DNA of 64,000 nt. It comes from an uncultured Bacillota bacterium (GTDB lineage: Bacteria; Bacillota_I; Bacilli_A; RFN20; CAG-631). The DNA lies in the NCBI GenBank assembly GCA_905197115.1, contig CAJJXN010000001.1:1-64000 (forward strand), read 5' to 3'. Position numbers and translations under genes: made by a program. Positions 52,994 to 60,939 of this stretch are shown in pieces (position 1 is the stretch's first letter; every line of letters starts with the position of its first letter). The notes under the pieces are model-generated. The model did not search any database and had not been told where the DNA came from. It worked only from the letters and a program-made list of their open reading frames with translations.

Positions 52994-53503
52994 TTATCCT
53001 TTTAGACATTTTATATTTATGTAATTTTTTATATCTTCAATAATTACTTTATTGCTTATCCCAAATTGAACTTCTCTTATCTTATCGACTAATTCACTAA
53101 TACTAATTGTTAATTCTTCTTTTGGTATATAATAATACGATTGCTTCAATTCTAAAAATATATAATTTTTATATGTATAAAACTTAATATATCTTTTTTC
53201 TTTTATTTCCACATTATCTTTAAACAACTTGAATTGATCAATTTTGAATTTATGTTTTGTATGTATACCTTTTAATTTTAATATTTTATCATCATGCTTA
53301 TTAAATGAACTAGCAAATAAAACTAACAACATCAAAAAGAAGAATATACCCCAAACATACAATAATTCATATAAAGGAATTATGAAAGCAATAATCGAAA
53401 TTATTAAACATATTAAAGCTATAATCAGAAACATTCTTATTAAATTACGTTTATTAAATGCTGCTATAGCTCTAGCGTCGTTATACCCATAAAATTCAAT
53501 CAT
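52994..53503 (-). CDS. small membrane protein, PH-like cytoplasmic part
   Basis: About 169 aa. Two TM helices (about 20-60) and a C-terminal beta/alpha domain (KFKIDQFKLFKDNVEI..., ISELVDKIREVQFG) resembling YcxB/PH-like bacterial domains. Start at the ATG at 53503 with AAGGA 11 nt upstream; an upstream ATG in frame has no ribosome site. Unknown function, in a group with two similar small genes. Confidence 0.55.
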   Translation of the reverse strand: MIEFYGYNDARAIAAFNKRNLIRMFLIIALICLIISIIAFIIPLYELLYVWGIFFFLMLLVLFASSFNKHDDKILKLKGIHTKHKFKIDQFKLFKDNVEIKEKRYIKFYTYKNYIFLELKQSYYYIPKEELTISISELVDKIREVQFGISNKVIIEDIKNYINIKCLKG

Positions 53504-53653
53504 ATGTACACCATTCCTTTTTAATATTATATCATAAAAAGAAATGTTTTTCATTTATGATGTATATCGTTATAAGGTTAATTACCCAGTTTTACCTTTT
53601 GACCTCTAAAGTAAAAAAGATTAGAAACATATAATTCAACTTCACTCTTAATA

Positions 53654-54154
53654 TTAATTGTGATATTTGTCTATAATCTCTCTTTTTTCGATTTGTATAT
53701 ATTTTTCAATAATTTGAATATTATCTTCATTAAAAATAATTTGGATTCTTTTTTTATTTTTTTTATTAGAACAACCAGATTTAAATTTCGAAAGAATATT
53801 TAAATTATTGTCATATAAACAAATCCATTTTTCATCAATACTTGTTGTCCAACTAGAATATGTTGGTAATACTTCAATATATGCTTTTGCATTATTTAAA
53901 TCTAATTGGGTAATTATACCAAATATTGATTTGACATATAAAATATTATTTTCAACATAAAAATATTGTAAATATAATATTCCTCCCAATGTCATCATTA
54001 ATGAGAAAAACACCATTATGCTACTGAATAATATTTTAATTACTATACCTTCATTCGTTTTGATTACTAAAGGACCAATAGAAAATAACAGTGATACTAT
54101 TGCTAAAACAAAAGAAATTATATAACTATATTTTGGATAACATCTTTTTTTCAT
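53654..54154 (-). CDS. small membrane protein, PH-like
   Basis: 166 aa. Two TM helices (about 9-30 and 37-60), then a PH-like domain (YFYVENNILYVKSIFGIITQ...) and a basic C-terminus. Similar in plan to the protein at 52994-53503. GGGGTGG upstream of the ATG. No function recognised. Confidence 0.55.
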   Translation of the reverse strand: MKKRCYPKYSYIISFVLAIVSLLFSIGPLVIKTNEGIVIKILFSSIMVFFSLMMTLGGILYLQYFYVENNILYVKSIFGIITQLDLNNAKAYIEVLPTYSSWTTSIDEKWICLYDNNLNILSKFKSGCSNKKNKKRIQIIFNEDNIQIIEKYIQIEKREIIDKYHN

Positions 54155-54711
54155 ATTATAACCACCCCGAATTTAAACTTGATAATATTGAAGAATATCA
54201 TATATCTAGTAAGATTACTTGTTGTATTAATCAATAATTGATTTGTTCCCCACAATAAGCATAAGTTCAATACATATTATATCATATGAATTATTTTTTT
54301 CTAAAGCAATTTGATAGGATAGACAAGTTTAAACCTCGTTAATACTAAAAACGAGCCTTGAAATTAAAACCATTTCATTATATTTTAAATTAGACAAATT
54401 AGTTTAATATTTCACTTAAAAACAATAAAAAAGTTCTAAAAACACTATGTTTTAGAACGTAGAACTCTTTTGTTTTACCGAGGCTTTTCTTACAAAAAAC
54501 ATGGCAAAGATATACTATTGTAATACAAAGTGCGTATTTCTACTATTTTTATAGACTCTAAAAAACGCATACTCCTTTTGATTGTTGTTCATCCCCATTG
54601 TTGTACTATTAATAAAGTTGACACTAACAGACATAATGCGTACAGCATTTTCAAAATGACGGCCAAATTTTATCGAAGGAAGAAAAATTGAAATGAAAAA
54701 GTTTACTCAAA
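54155..54711. other. gene-free stretch with a terminator
   Basis: 557 bp without a credible ORF. Holds a clear - strand terminator (GTTCTAAAA / TTTTAGAAC, U-run; 54424-54458) about 250 bp downstream of the toxin gene, and a CTCGTT / AACGAG hairpin near 54336. The 3' part looks like decayed sequence. Confidence 0.5.
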
Positions 54712-56094
54712 CTATCTCAAAACTGTTATAGAAGCTGTTTGAGGAGATAATTTGAGTTTATTAGAATATGGAAATCCATTAACAATCGATAGTATAATAG
54801 TGATAACACCACCATGTGTAACTAAAAGAATCTTTTTATTTTGATTGTTTTGAATTAGATTAAAAAATGCACTTTTAATTCGATAATAAAATTCATTAGG
54901 AGATTCACCATTTGGATAATGCTCATTCATATCTAATGAAGAAAAGTATAAATTTGAATACTTTTCTTTAAATGCCTCTTTTGTTAAATTTGCTAATAAA
55001 CCATTGTTCATTTCTCGAAAATCATCATTAAAAATAATATCCATATTTAACATTTTATTTAAAATTAAAGATGTTTCTTCTGCTCGTTTTAGGCTACTAG
55101 AAATAAAAAAATCATAGGAAGAATCAATTACTTTACAAAGTTCATTTACATCTTGAACGCCTTTTTCAGTCAAATGATTATTAGACCAACCACCTGTTTT
55201 ATTTTGTTCGTCTTCTCCATGTCTTACAAGATGAAGTTCTACGTTATAATTCTTTAAATTCAATTTTTCTAAAAAAGTAAGTTTATGAAATATGTTTATT
55301 ATTGCACTAAAACAATCATTTAATGAAATTCCTTTAGTAAATTCGTGTTTTAAACAATAATTATTATATAAATCTTTTATTCTATCAAAGGTAAAAATAT
55401 CGTTTAAAATATTTTCTATATATTTTTGATCATAAGTAGTTCCCCTTGCATGAAAGGTATTTATAATAGATGCATTTAAAAGATCGTTATCTATTTTCAT
55501 TTTGTTTAATAAATACATATCAAAAAAATTTTTAGCTCTTGAATTATTTACCCCTTTTGAAATTAACGTTTCAAATTTTTCAGCTATCATCGTTTTTACT
55601 GGATAAGCAAAGAGATTATAAGTTTCTGAACAAAATGGAGAGTGATAATTATAACTTATAGGATATGGAGTAATAATATCATCAAAACCAATATCAATAG
55701 AAAAAATTTTCTTAACATTGTAAAACTGAGCTTGTATTTTAATTGATTTGCCACCATATTTTGATTTTTCAGCAATATCGTGCACACTAAGAAAAATGTA
55801 TCTGATATTATCATAATTTTGATTGCATATATCTTTAAAAATGGATTTCAAATCATTTTCATTCAATCTATTTCCAATATATTTTAAATCGATATCCATT
55901 GTACTTCGCATTTGAATTCCAACAATACTTTGCAAATAAAATCCTCCTTTTATTGCAAAATTTTGTGAATATTCACTTTTAGATAATCGATATAAAAAGC
56001 TCTCAAAGAAAAATACATCCCATGCCTTTTGAATGGAAATTTTGTTGCTTTTAGAATATATGGAAACTTTTGTTTTTATTTGACTTAGTTCCAT
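54712..56094 (-). CDS. AbiEii nucleotidyltransferase toxin fused to a histidine phosphatase
   Basis: 460 aa. Residues ~1-275: AbiEii/AbiGii nucleotidyltransferase with KGGFYLQ (49-55), RSTMDIDL (63-70, metal Asp67 and Asp69), a conserved Lys in AEKFETL (173) and RAKNFFDMY (186-194). After a short linker, residues ~286-460 form a histidine phosphatase (phosphoglycerate-mutase-like): LVRHGED (His292), SSSLKRAEETS (Arg337), DFREMNNG (Glu361), VTHGGV (His427), all catalytic residues kept. The first part should transfer nucleotides to an RNA or protein target, the second should remove phosphate. It overlaps the antitoxin gene by 10 nt. Known AbiEii proteins usually end after the first domain. Confidence 0.85.
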   Translation of the reverse strand: MELSQIKTKVSIYSKSNKISIQKAWDVFFFESFLYRLSKSEYSQNFAIKGGFYLQSIVGIQMRSTMDIDLKYIGNRLNENDLKSIFKDICNQNYDNIRYIFLSVHDIAEKSKYGGKSIKIQAQFYNVKKIFSIDIGFDDIITPYPISYNYHSPFCSETYNLFAYPVKTMIAEKFETLISKGVNNSRAKNFFDMYLLNKMKIDNDLLNASIINTFHARGTTYDQKYIENILNDIFTFDRIKDLYNNYCLKHEFTKGISLNDCFSAIINIFHKLTFLEKLNLKNYNVELHLVRHGEDEQNKTGGWSNNHLTEKGVQDVNELCKVIDSSYDFFISSSLKRAEETSLILNKMLNMDIIFNDDFREMNNGLLANLTKEAFKEKYSNLYFSSLDMNEHYPNGESPNEFYYRIKSAFFNLIQNNQNKKILLVTHGGVITIILSIVNGFPYSNKLKLSPQTASITVLR

Positions 56095-56669
56095 CCAATC
56101 ACCTCAAAAACATTTTTAATTTCATAATATATATCTAATTGTTTTGCATAATCATACAATTTTTTTAAATTCAAATAATTCCTTTTATATTCATTTATTG
56201 CATATACTTTATCTTCATAATCAAAATCTTCTCTTATAAACAAATCACAGATGCATCTTTCTTTATCATAGCATTTTACTTTATTTCCAAAAGGAGTCAC
56301 AACCTCAGTTATACCTAAATAAAATGTAGATTTTCTCGATTGTTTAATAATAAAATTCTCAATTTTTGGAAGACTTTTACCATATGCTATTGATGCTTCA
56401 TATTGCTCATAATCTCTATTGGATAGATTATTTAAATATAATGCTGTATCTCCAGAATAAACAAGATTACTGTAAAGAATAGAATTTATAAAAAATATAT
56501 CTTCTACCGCATTATCAGTAATATAAATTCCACGATGAAGTTTTGTTAATTTTCCTTCTCTAACTAGTCTTGTGATGTATATGGTGGGAATTCGATGCTC
56601 TTTTATTATATTAGAATACAGATACCCGTTATTCATATTTGCTATTTTAAGTATTGTTTCTTTATTCAT
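56085..56669 (-). CDS. AbiEi-type antitoxin/transcriptional regulator
   Basis: 194 aa. N-terminal winged-helix (EHRIPTIYITRLVREGKL...HRGIYI, about 24-55) and the C-terminal antitoxin domain (YSGDTALYLNNLS..., TPFGNKVKCYDKERCICDLF). This is the AbiEi layout, in which the protein represses its own operon and neutralises the AbiEii toxin (type IV TA, phage defence). Located directly upstream of, and overlapping, the toxin gene. Confidence 0.88.
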   Translation of the reverse strand: MNKETILKIANMNNGYLYSNIIKEHRIPTIYITRLVREGKLTKLHRGIYITDNAVEDIFFINSILYSNLVYSGDTALYLNNLSNRDYEQYEASIAYGKSLPKIENFIIKQSRKSTFYLGITEVVTPFGNKVKCYDKERCICDLFIREDFDYEDKVYAINEYKRNYLNLKKLYDYAKQLDIYYEIKNVFEVIGWN

Positions 56670-56692
56670 TTTGTTGTTCCTTTCACACTAAC

Positions 56693-56721
56693 ATTATATC
56701 ATTTTGTCAGCTTATTTACAA
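56693..56721 (-). promoter_or_regulatory. promoter of the abiE operon
   Basis: On the - strand: TTGTAA (56721-56716), 17-bp spacer, TATAAT (56698-56693), about 24 bases before the antitoxin ATG, with AAAGGAAC as ribosome site. Confidence 0.7.
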
Positions 56722-56735
56722 CATTTTTGTGTTTT

Positions 56736-56769
56736 AAAAAAGTTTGATACAATGAACGTTGTATCAAAC
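56736..56769 (-). terminator. terminator upstream of the abiE operon
   Basis: Perfect 11-bp stem GTTTGATACAA / TTGTATCAAAC with 6-base loop, followed on - by six Ts. It ends transcription from the acetyltransferase/IS side and insulates the abiE promoter. Confidence 0.75.
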
Positions 56770-56814
56770 CTATATGTTTTTAATGGCAAGAGTTATCTAA
56801 ATTGATACAATTTC

Positions 56815-56885
56815 CGCACCCTTAATTGTCTGGCGTGTTTTCTCTCGCACCCTAGCCTTTTGCCGTGTTTCCTTTCGCACCCCTA
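56815..56885. repeat. GC-richer direct repeats, ~30-bp period
   Basis: CGCACCC occurs at 56815, 56846 and 56876. Copies 2 and 3 extend leftward to (T)GGCGTGTTTTCTCTCGCACCC and GCCGTGTTTCCTTTCGCACCC. Base composition differs from the surroundings, marking transferred DNA. Confidence 0.55.
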
Positions 56886-56915
56886 CTTATCAGTGAACAA
56901 ATGTCATCGATAAAT

Positions 56916-57548
56916 TTATCGTACTTGTTTTTCCATTATGTAATTCGTCAAGGCAATTCCATTTCGTATTACTAGTTGTTTTTTTACTATGTTAAAACCT
57001 CTTTGCATAAAGAAATGTTTAGCGGTTATAGACGAGTGCGTAATGACTTTACTTGTCTTGACTTCTTTTTCTAATTCGTTACAGATTGCCGTTGCAATAC
57101 CACGTCGTTGGTAGTCCTTATGAACATACAGCCTATCAAGATAACCCGTTTTATCTATGTCGCCAAAGCCAACTATGATATTATTTTCAACTGCAACAAC
57201 CGTATAATGCTCTGATAAAGACTTATTCCATTCTGTCAAATCAATATTGCCTGTTGCCCACACATTCAACTGTTCTTCGGAATAATCTTTGGCATTTACA
57301 GTATCGTTTGAACTCCAATTTTTACACACGAAACCCCACCCCGATGTCCACCTATAAATGGTGTAGAGATTTGACCTCCCCCTACCCTTTTTATAAAAAT
57401 TATTCTCAATTTTTGCTAAAAAGTTGGTAATTTTTGAGAAAGCTTCGTATACGATTGTATCGTAATTCAAACGAGATAATAGGCTCATCGCTTGGCTCAA
57501 AAAGAAAGTAGACTTGAACCAACTGATGAAACTACAATCTTTATGCAA
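56916..57548 (-). pseudogene. 5'-truncated GNAT acetyltransferase joined to foreign sequence
   Basis: Residues from about 82 (57305 downward) match YafP-like GNAT acetyltransferases: VNAKDYSEEQLNVWATG, VGFGDIDKTGYLDRLYVHKD, the acetyl-CoA loop QRRGIATAI and an HSSITAKHFFMQRGF end. The normal first ~20 residues are missing. The upstream 81 codons are IS-flank (to ~57400) and a GC-rich, phage-like stretch (GRGRSNLYTIYRWTSGWGF), so the listed N-terminus is not natural. Acquired and broken; probably not functional. Confidence 0.65.
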
Positions 57549-58203
57549 GTGAAATTATTTGTGCATTTTGTATTAATCTTTTTTGTAATGTTTCCATCAG
57601 ATGTGAATCAACCTTCATCTCTTTCCATGAGGATAATGGTCTATTCGTAACAATAATTATGCTTCGTGTTTCTTGTAAGAACATCATTATCTTATAGATT
57701 AAAATAAGTTCTTCTTCTGTAGGAGCAATATAGAATACATCATCGATAATGATTAAATCAGCATTTAGAATATTATTCCAAACTTTTTTCTTTATTCTTG
57801 ATTCAGCTAATAAATCATCAAGTGTTATGTATATCACTTTAGCACCTTTTTCTAATGCATTCATACCAAGTGTTGATGCAAGTGATGTCTTACCAGTGGA
57901 GCAATCACCAACAATAAATATATTTTGTCTTTTTAAAGCAAAGTCAAATTCCTTTAGTTTAGATAATTGCCATTTAAGACCATCTGTGATTCTAGTTTCA
58001 TCAAATATCAATTGTTTTAGTCTTGAGGATTTCTTGATATCTTTTAGTTTATTGGCATTTCTAATATTCACTTCCTCAAGTAATATTTTATATAGATATT
58101 CTTTGTTGGATATCGTCTCATTATTTAAATCAATTGTTCCATTAGCAATATTCTGTAGATTAAGAATTTTAGCTAATTCTTGTATTTCTTTAGCATCTGC
58201 CAT
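57541..58203 (-). CDS. istB: IS21-family helper ATPase IstB
   Basis: About 220 aa. AAA+ ATPase with Walker A GDCSTGKTSLAS (about 103-114), Walker B LIIIDDVFYIAP and sensor motif IIVTNRPLSSW. Assembles with IstA during transposition. ATG at 58203 overlaps the istA end by 14 nt, as usual in IS21 elements. Confidence 0.9.
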   Translation of the reverse strand: MADAKEIQELAKILNLQNIANGTIDLNNETISNKEYLYKILLEEVNIRNANKLKDIKKSSRLKQLIFDETRITDGLKWQLSKLKEFDFALKRQNIFIVGDCSTGKTSLASTLGMNALEKGAKVIYITLDDLLAESRIKKKVWNNILNADLIIIDDVFYIAPTEEELILIYKIMMFLQETRSIIIVTNRPLSSWKEMKVDSHLMETLQKRLIQNAQIISLA

Positions 58204-59668
58204 TTTCAATCATCTCCTTTCTAATTTCTTCAGCTCTTGCTTTGTAATGTCTAAAAGTATGTGTAGGAAGATATTTCTTAGCTGTTTTCTCACCCATTTC
58301 CATAAGTAACCATGAGCATAGTTCAAATGCAGTACAAATATCTTTAGTTACACAATATGTCATTCCTTTAACCAAAATAGTTCTAGAATAGAATTTCTTT
58401 AAGCTTCCTATTTTTCTACATTGAACAAACACATATCTAGGTTTTTGTTCTCGTAATCTCTTCAAATACTTAGTAGCGAATTCACTATCTTTGTATTCAG
58501 TAAGTAACACTTCTTCAATTGTAGGTTCTTCTTTAGTTTCTATATCAAGTGGAATAATATTTCCAATTCCAGATACTAACCTATGCTTACAAAGTAGTTC
58601 GCTTGTACTTGCTAGATAAAAAATTAAGAAATCATCATGTCTTTCAATTCTGATTCTATCGCCTTCATTGATTTGTCCTGTAGGTAACTTATATAGATTA
58701 TCTCTATATTCAACTGTATCATGATATACAGAATGAACAACAATTTCATCATTTTTCTTTTCGTAATACTTTTGAAGTTTTGGATATTCTTTTTTGAACA
58801 AATCACGAGGAGACTTCTTAGTTGTATCATTAATCATTCTGTTTCCATCATGATCAAGCCAATCAATAAATTCTTGATTTAATCTATCTAAGCCATAATA
58901 AATTCTTCCATCAAGAAACTGATGTTTGACAAAATCAACTGTCTTTTCAACCTTACCTTTCGTAGATGGATCATAACCTTTACATAGATAAATAGAAAAT
59001 CCAGTATCTTTGATGAATTCTTCAAATTCTTTAACGAAGATTACTTCTCCAAGATTCTCTGAAACAACCATCGTCTTATCTTGGCCATACATAATCATTT
59101 GTGTTGTACCACCAAAATAATGAAATGCAGCAATATGTGCATCAATTGTTGTTTTAGCATCAAATGGATCTACCGAAAAATATGCAAACTTCATTCTCGA
59201 ATAAGATAAAGTCATACAAAAGAAATAAATTCTAACATTTCTTTTATAGGCTGTTTGCATCACATATTGACCAAAATCAACTTGTGCTTCATACCCAGGC
59301 TCTGTCTGTTCTCTTAATATGAATTTTCTTGGTGGTTTAATTAAACCTGTTTGTTCCCTTACTTTTTTAACATACCTAAAAAAAGTTGAAGTGGGTATTT
59401 CAAAATCTGGAAAGTCTTCTTTTATTCTATTTAATAAAACCGTATTGTTTATTTTAGGACAAATCTTTAATATTTCAATAATATATTGCCTGTAATTATC
59501 TAAAATGAATTCATGTTCTTTTTGAAATGATTCAAAGAACTTTTCATCCTTATCCCACCAATTACAAACTGTTTTATATGATAGATTCAATTTTTCTGAT
59601 ACTTTTAATTTTGAAAGACCTAGTTCTTTTAATTCTTGTAGTTTTTTAAATTGTTCAATTCCTAACAT
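58190..59668 (-). CDS. istA: IS21-family transposase IstA
   Basis: 492 aa. N-terminal helix-turn-helix (LKELGLSKLKVSEKLNLSYK), DDE core with EAQVDFGQYVMQ (first Asp), the MIMYGQDKTMVVSE strand (second) and GKVEKTVDFVKHQFL (Glu), then a beta-barrel C-terminal. AGGAGG before the ATG. Full length, so the element may be active. Confidence 0.93.
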   Translation of the reverse strand: MLGIEQFKKLQELKELGLSKLKVSEKLNLSYKTVCNWWDKDEKFFESFQKEHEFILDNYRQYIIEILKICPKINNTVLLNRIKEDFPDFEIPTSTFFRYVKKVREQTGLIKPPRKFILREQTEPGYEAQVDFGQYVMQTAYKRNVRIYFFCMTLSYSRMKFAYFSVDPFDAKTTIDAHIAAFHYFGGTTQMIMYGQDKTMVVSENLGEVIFVKEFEEFIKDTGFSIYLCKGYDPSTKGKVEKTVDFVKHQFLDGRIYYGLDRLNQEFIDWLDHDGNRMINDTTKKSPRDLFKKEYPKLQKYYEKKNDEIVVHSVYHDTVEYRDNLYKLPTGQINEGDRIRIERHDDFLIFYLASTSELLCKHRLVSGIGNIIPLDIETKEEPTIEEVLLTEYKDSEFATKYLKRLREQKPRYVFVQCRKIGSLKKFYSRTILVKGMTYCVTKDICTAFELCSWLLMEMGEKTAKKYLPTHTFRHYKARAEEIRKEMIENGRC

Positions 59669-59765
59669 TTATTTTTACACCTCCTATTTGTTATTAGAAT
59701 TGATTCTTCACACATTCATTAAGCATCACCTCCGTAAATAAAACTATTTTCTTCAATTAAAACAA

Positions 59766-59876
59766 AAATAAAACTTCCATATGATATAAATTAATACTAT
59801 TAACATTAAAAATCGTTACTGAGTATAGATTTTATATTATTGCACATAAATTATATCAAAATATGGAAGTTTTATC
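59766..59876. repeat. long inverted repeat next to the recombinase gene
   Basis: ATAAAACTTCCATAT..GATATAAATTA (59769 onward) is mirrored by TAAATTATATC..ATATGGAAGTTTTAT (to 59876), with ~50 bp between. Could be internal end repeats of the IS21 element or a terminator of the recombinase gene. Confidence 0.6.
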
Positions 59877-59886
59877 TATTTACACA

Positions 59887-60810
59887 CTATCTTAAAGAAC
59901 GATTCATTTGATTAATACATTTTTTCTTTTGTTCAAGATTTGGATGAACATACAAATTTAAAGTTGTGCTTATATTAGAATGTCCTAATATAACACTTAC
60001 AGTTTTATAATCACACTTTCCTTCAATACACCTAGTTGCAAAACTATGACGTAGTCCATGAAACTTTAAATCTGGTATTTCCAATTTTTTCATTAATCTC
60101 TTATAATAATTACGATATGTTCTTGGCTCTGTAGGTTTTTCATCATTAGTTAAAACAAAATATTCTTTGTTTACAACTTTCTTTAATGGTTTTAATATCC
60201 TTAATAAGTCTGTTGTCATAGGAATATCACGAATTGAATTTTTAGTTTTTGGCGTATCAATTATTAATTCAGTTCTTTTAACTCCTTCATCAACTATGTA
60301 AATTCTTTGAATGGTTCTTCTGACATAAATAACTCCATTATCTACATCGATATCATCCCAAGTTAAAGCACACAATTCTCCAATTCTCAAACCAGTGCAT
60401 AGGCACACATAAATACCTAAATTTTTAAATGTGAAATTTTTTTCAATGTAATCCATAATTTTTCTCTGGCTTGAACGGTTCAGCACGTCTAGCTCTTCGT
60501 TATCTCTTTGAGTTGGAAACTTTATATCAATCTCACAATAATCCAAATACTTATGTTTTACACCAAACCTAAGTATCATTTTCAAAACAATTAATATATC
60601 CTTAATTGTTTTCTGGCTAAGTCCTTGTTCTAATTTTTTAAAAACAAAATCCTGAACATCAGCCTCCTTCACTTCTTCCTTATTACCAAAATATGGTAAT
60701 AGATGATTTTCGACTAAAAGCACGTATGCAGAATATGTAGATTTTTTTACATATTGCTTTTTGTCTTTTTTCCATAAGTCAATAATTTGACTCAAAAATT
60801 TTTTGACCAT
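59887..60810 (-). CDS. tyrosine recombinase, likely hsdS invertase
   Basis: 307 aa. SAM-like N-terminal core-binding domain and catalytic C-terminal domain: Arg in TGLRIGELCAL (about 140), HGLRHSFATRC (His-x-x-Arg, about 245), GHSNISTTLNLYVHP (His and nucleophile Tyr). GGAGG upstream. Its place directly beside three hsdS cassettes bearing shared inverted repeats matches the CreX/PsrA-type recombinases that switch type I restriction specificity. No excisionase or phage genes nearby. Confidence 0.85.
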   Translation of the reverse strand: MVKKFLSQIIDLWKKDKKQYVKKSTYSAYVLLVENHLLPYFGNKEEVKEADVQDFVFKKLEQGLSQKTIKDILIVLKMILRFGVKHKYLDYCEIDIKFPTQRDNEELDVLNRSSQRKIMDYIEKNFTFKNLGIYVCLCTGLRIGELCALTWDDIDVDNGVIYVRRTIQRIYIVDEGVKRTELIIDTPKTKNSIRDIPMTTDLLRILKPLKKVVNKEYFVLTNDEKPTEPRTYRNYYKRLMKKLEIPDLKFHGLRHSFATRCIEGKCDYKTVSVILGHSNISTTLNLYVHPNLEQKKKCINQMNRSLR

Positions 60811-60919
60811 GTTTATTTACCTCCTTTACATTAGTCATTTCTTATATACATAAATTTGCATATAAATCAATTAGTTAAGCTATTATTTTTTGAATAATTT
60901 GAGTGATAGAATATCCTCA

Positions 60920-60939
60920 ATGTTCCCAATTTGAGATTT
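60920..60939 (+). repeat. hsdS 5' recombination site, copy 1
   Basis: ATGTTCCCAATTTGAGATTT, at the 5' edge of the first hsdS cassette. Identical at 63245-63264 and, inverted (18 bp), at 63206-63223. In frame it codes VPNLRF. Confidence 0.8.

Larger units (their letters stand above)
57410..59883 (-). mobile_element. IS21-family insertion sequence
   Basis: istA and istB plus flanks. The istA-side end is probably TGTGTAAATAGATAAAACTTCC at 59886-59865, directly abutting the recombinase stop codon. The other end is not defined; about 130 bp after istB look like the IS flank. No clear target duplication was found by eye. Confidence 0.65.

Noticed and set aside
56742..56769. Perfect inverted repeat upstream of abiEi as an AbiEi operator
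   Set aside because: On the - strand the repeat is followed by six Ts and lies upstream of the -35 box, which fits a Rho-independent terminator better. A TTGATACAA copy at 56803 is too short to support an operator.
59887..60810. Prophage or ICE integrase
   Set aside because: No structural phage, relaxase or excisionase genes nearby; adjacent hsdS cassettes with shared repeats explain it better as a specificity-switching recombinase.
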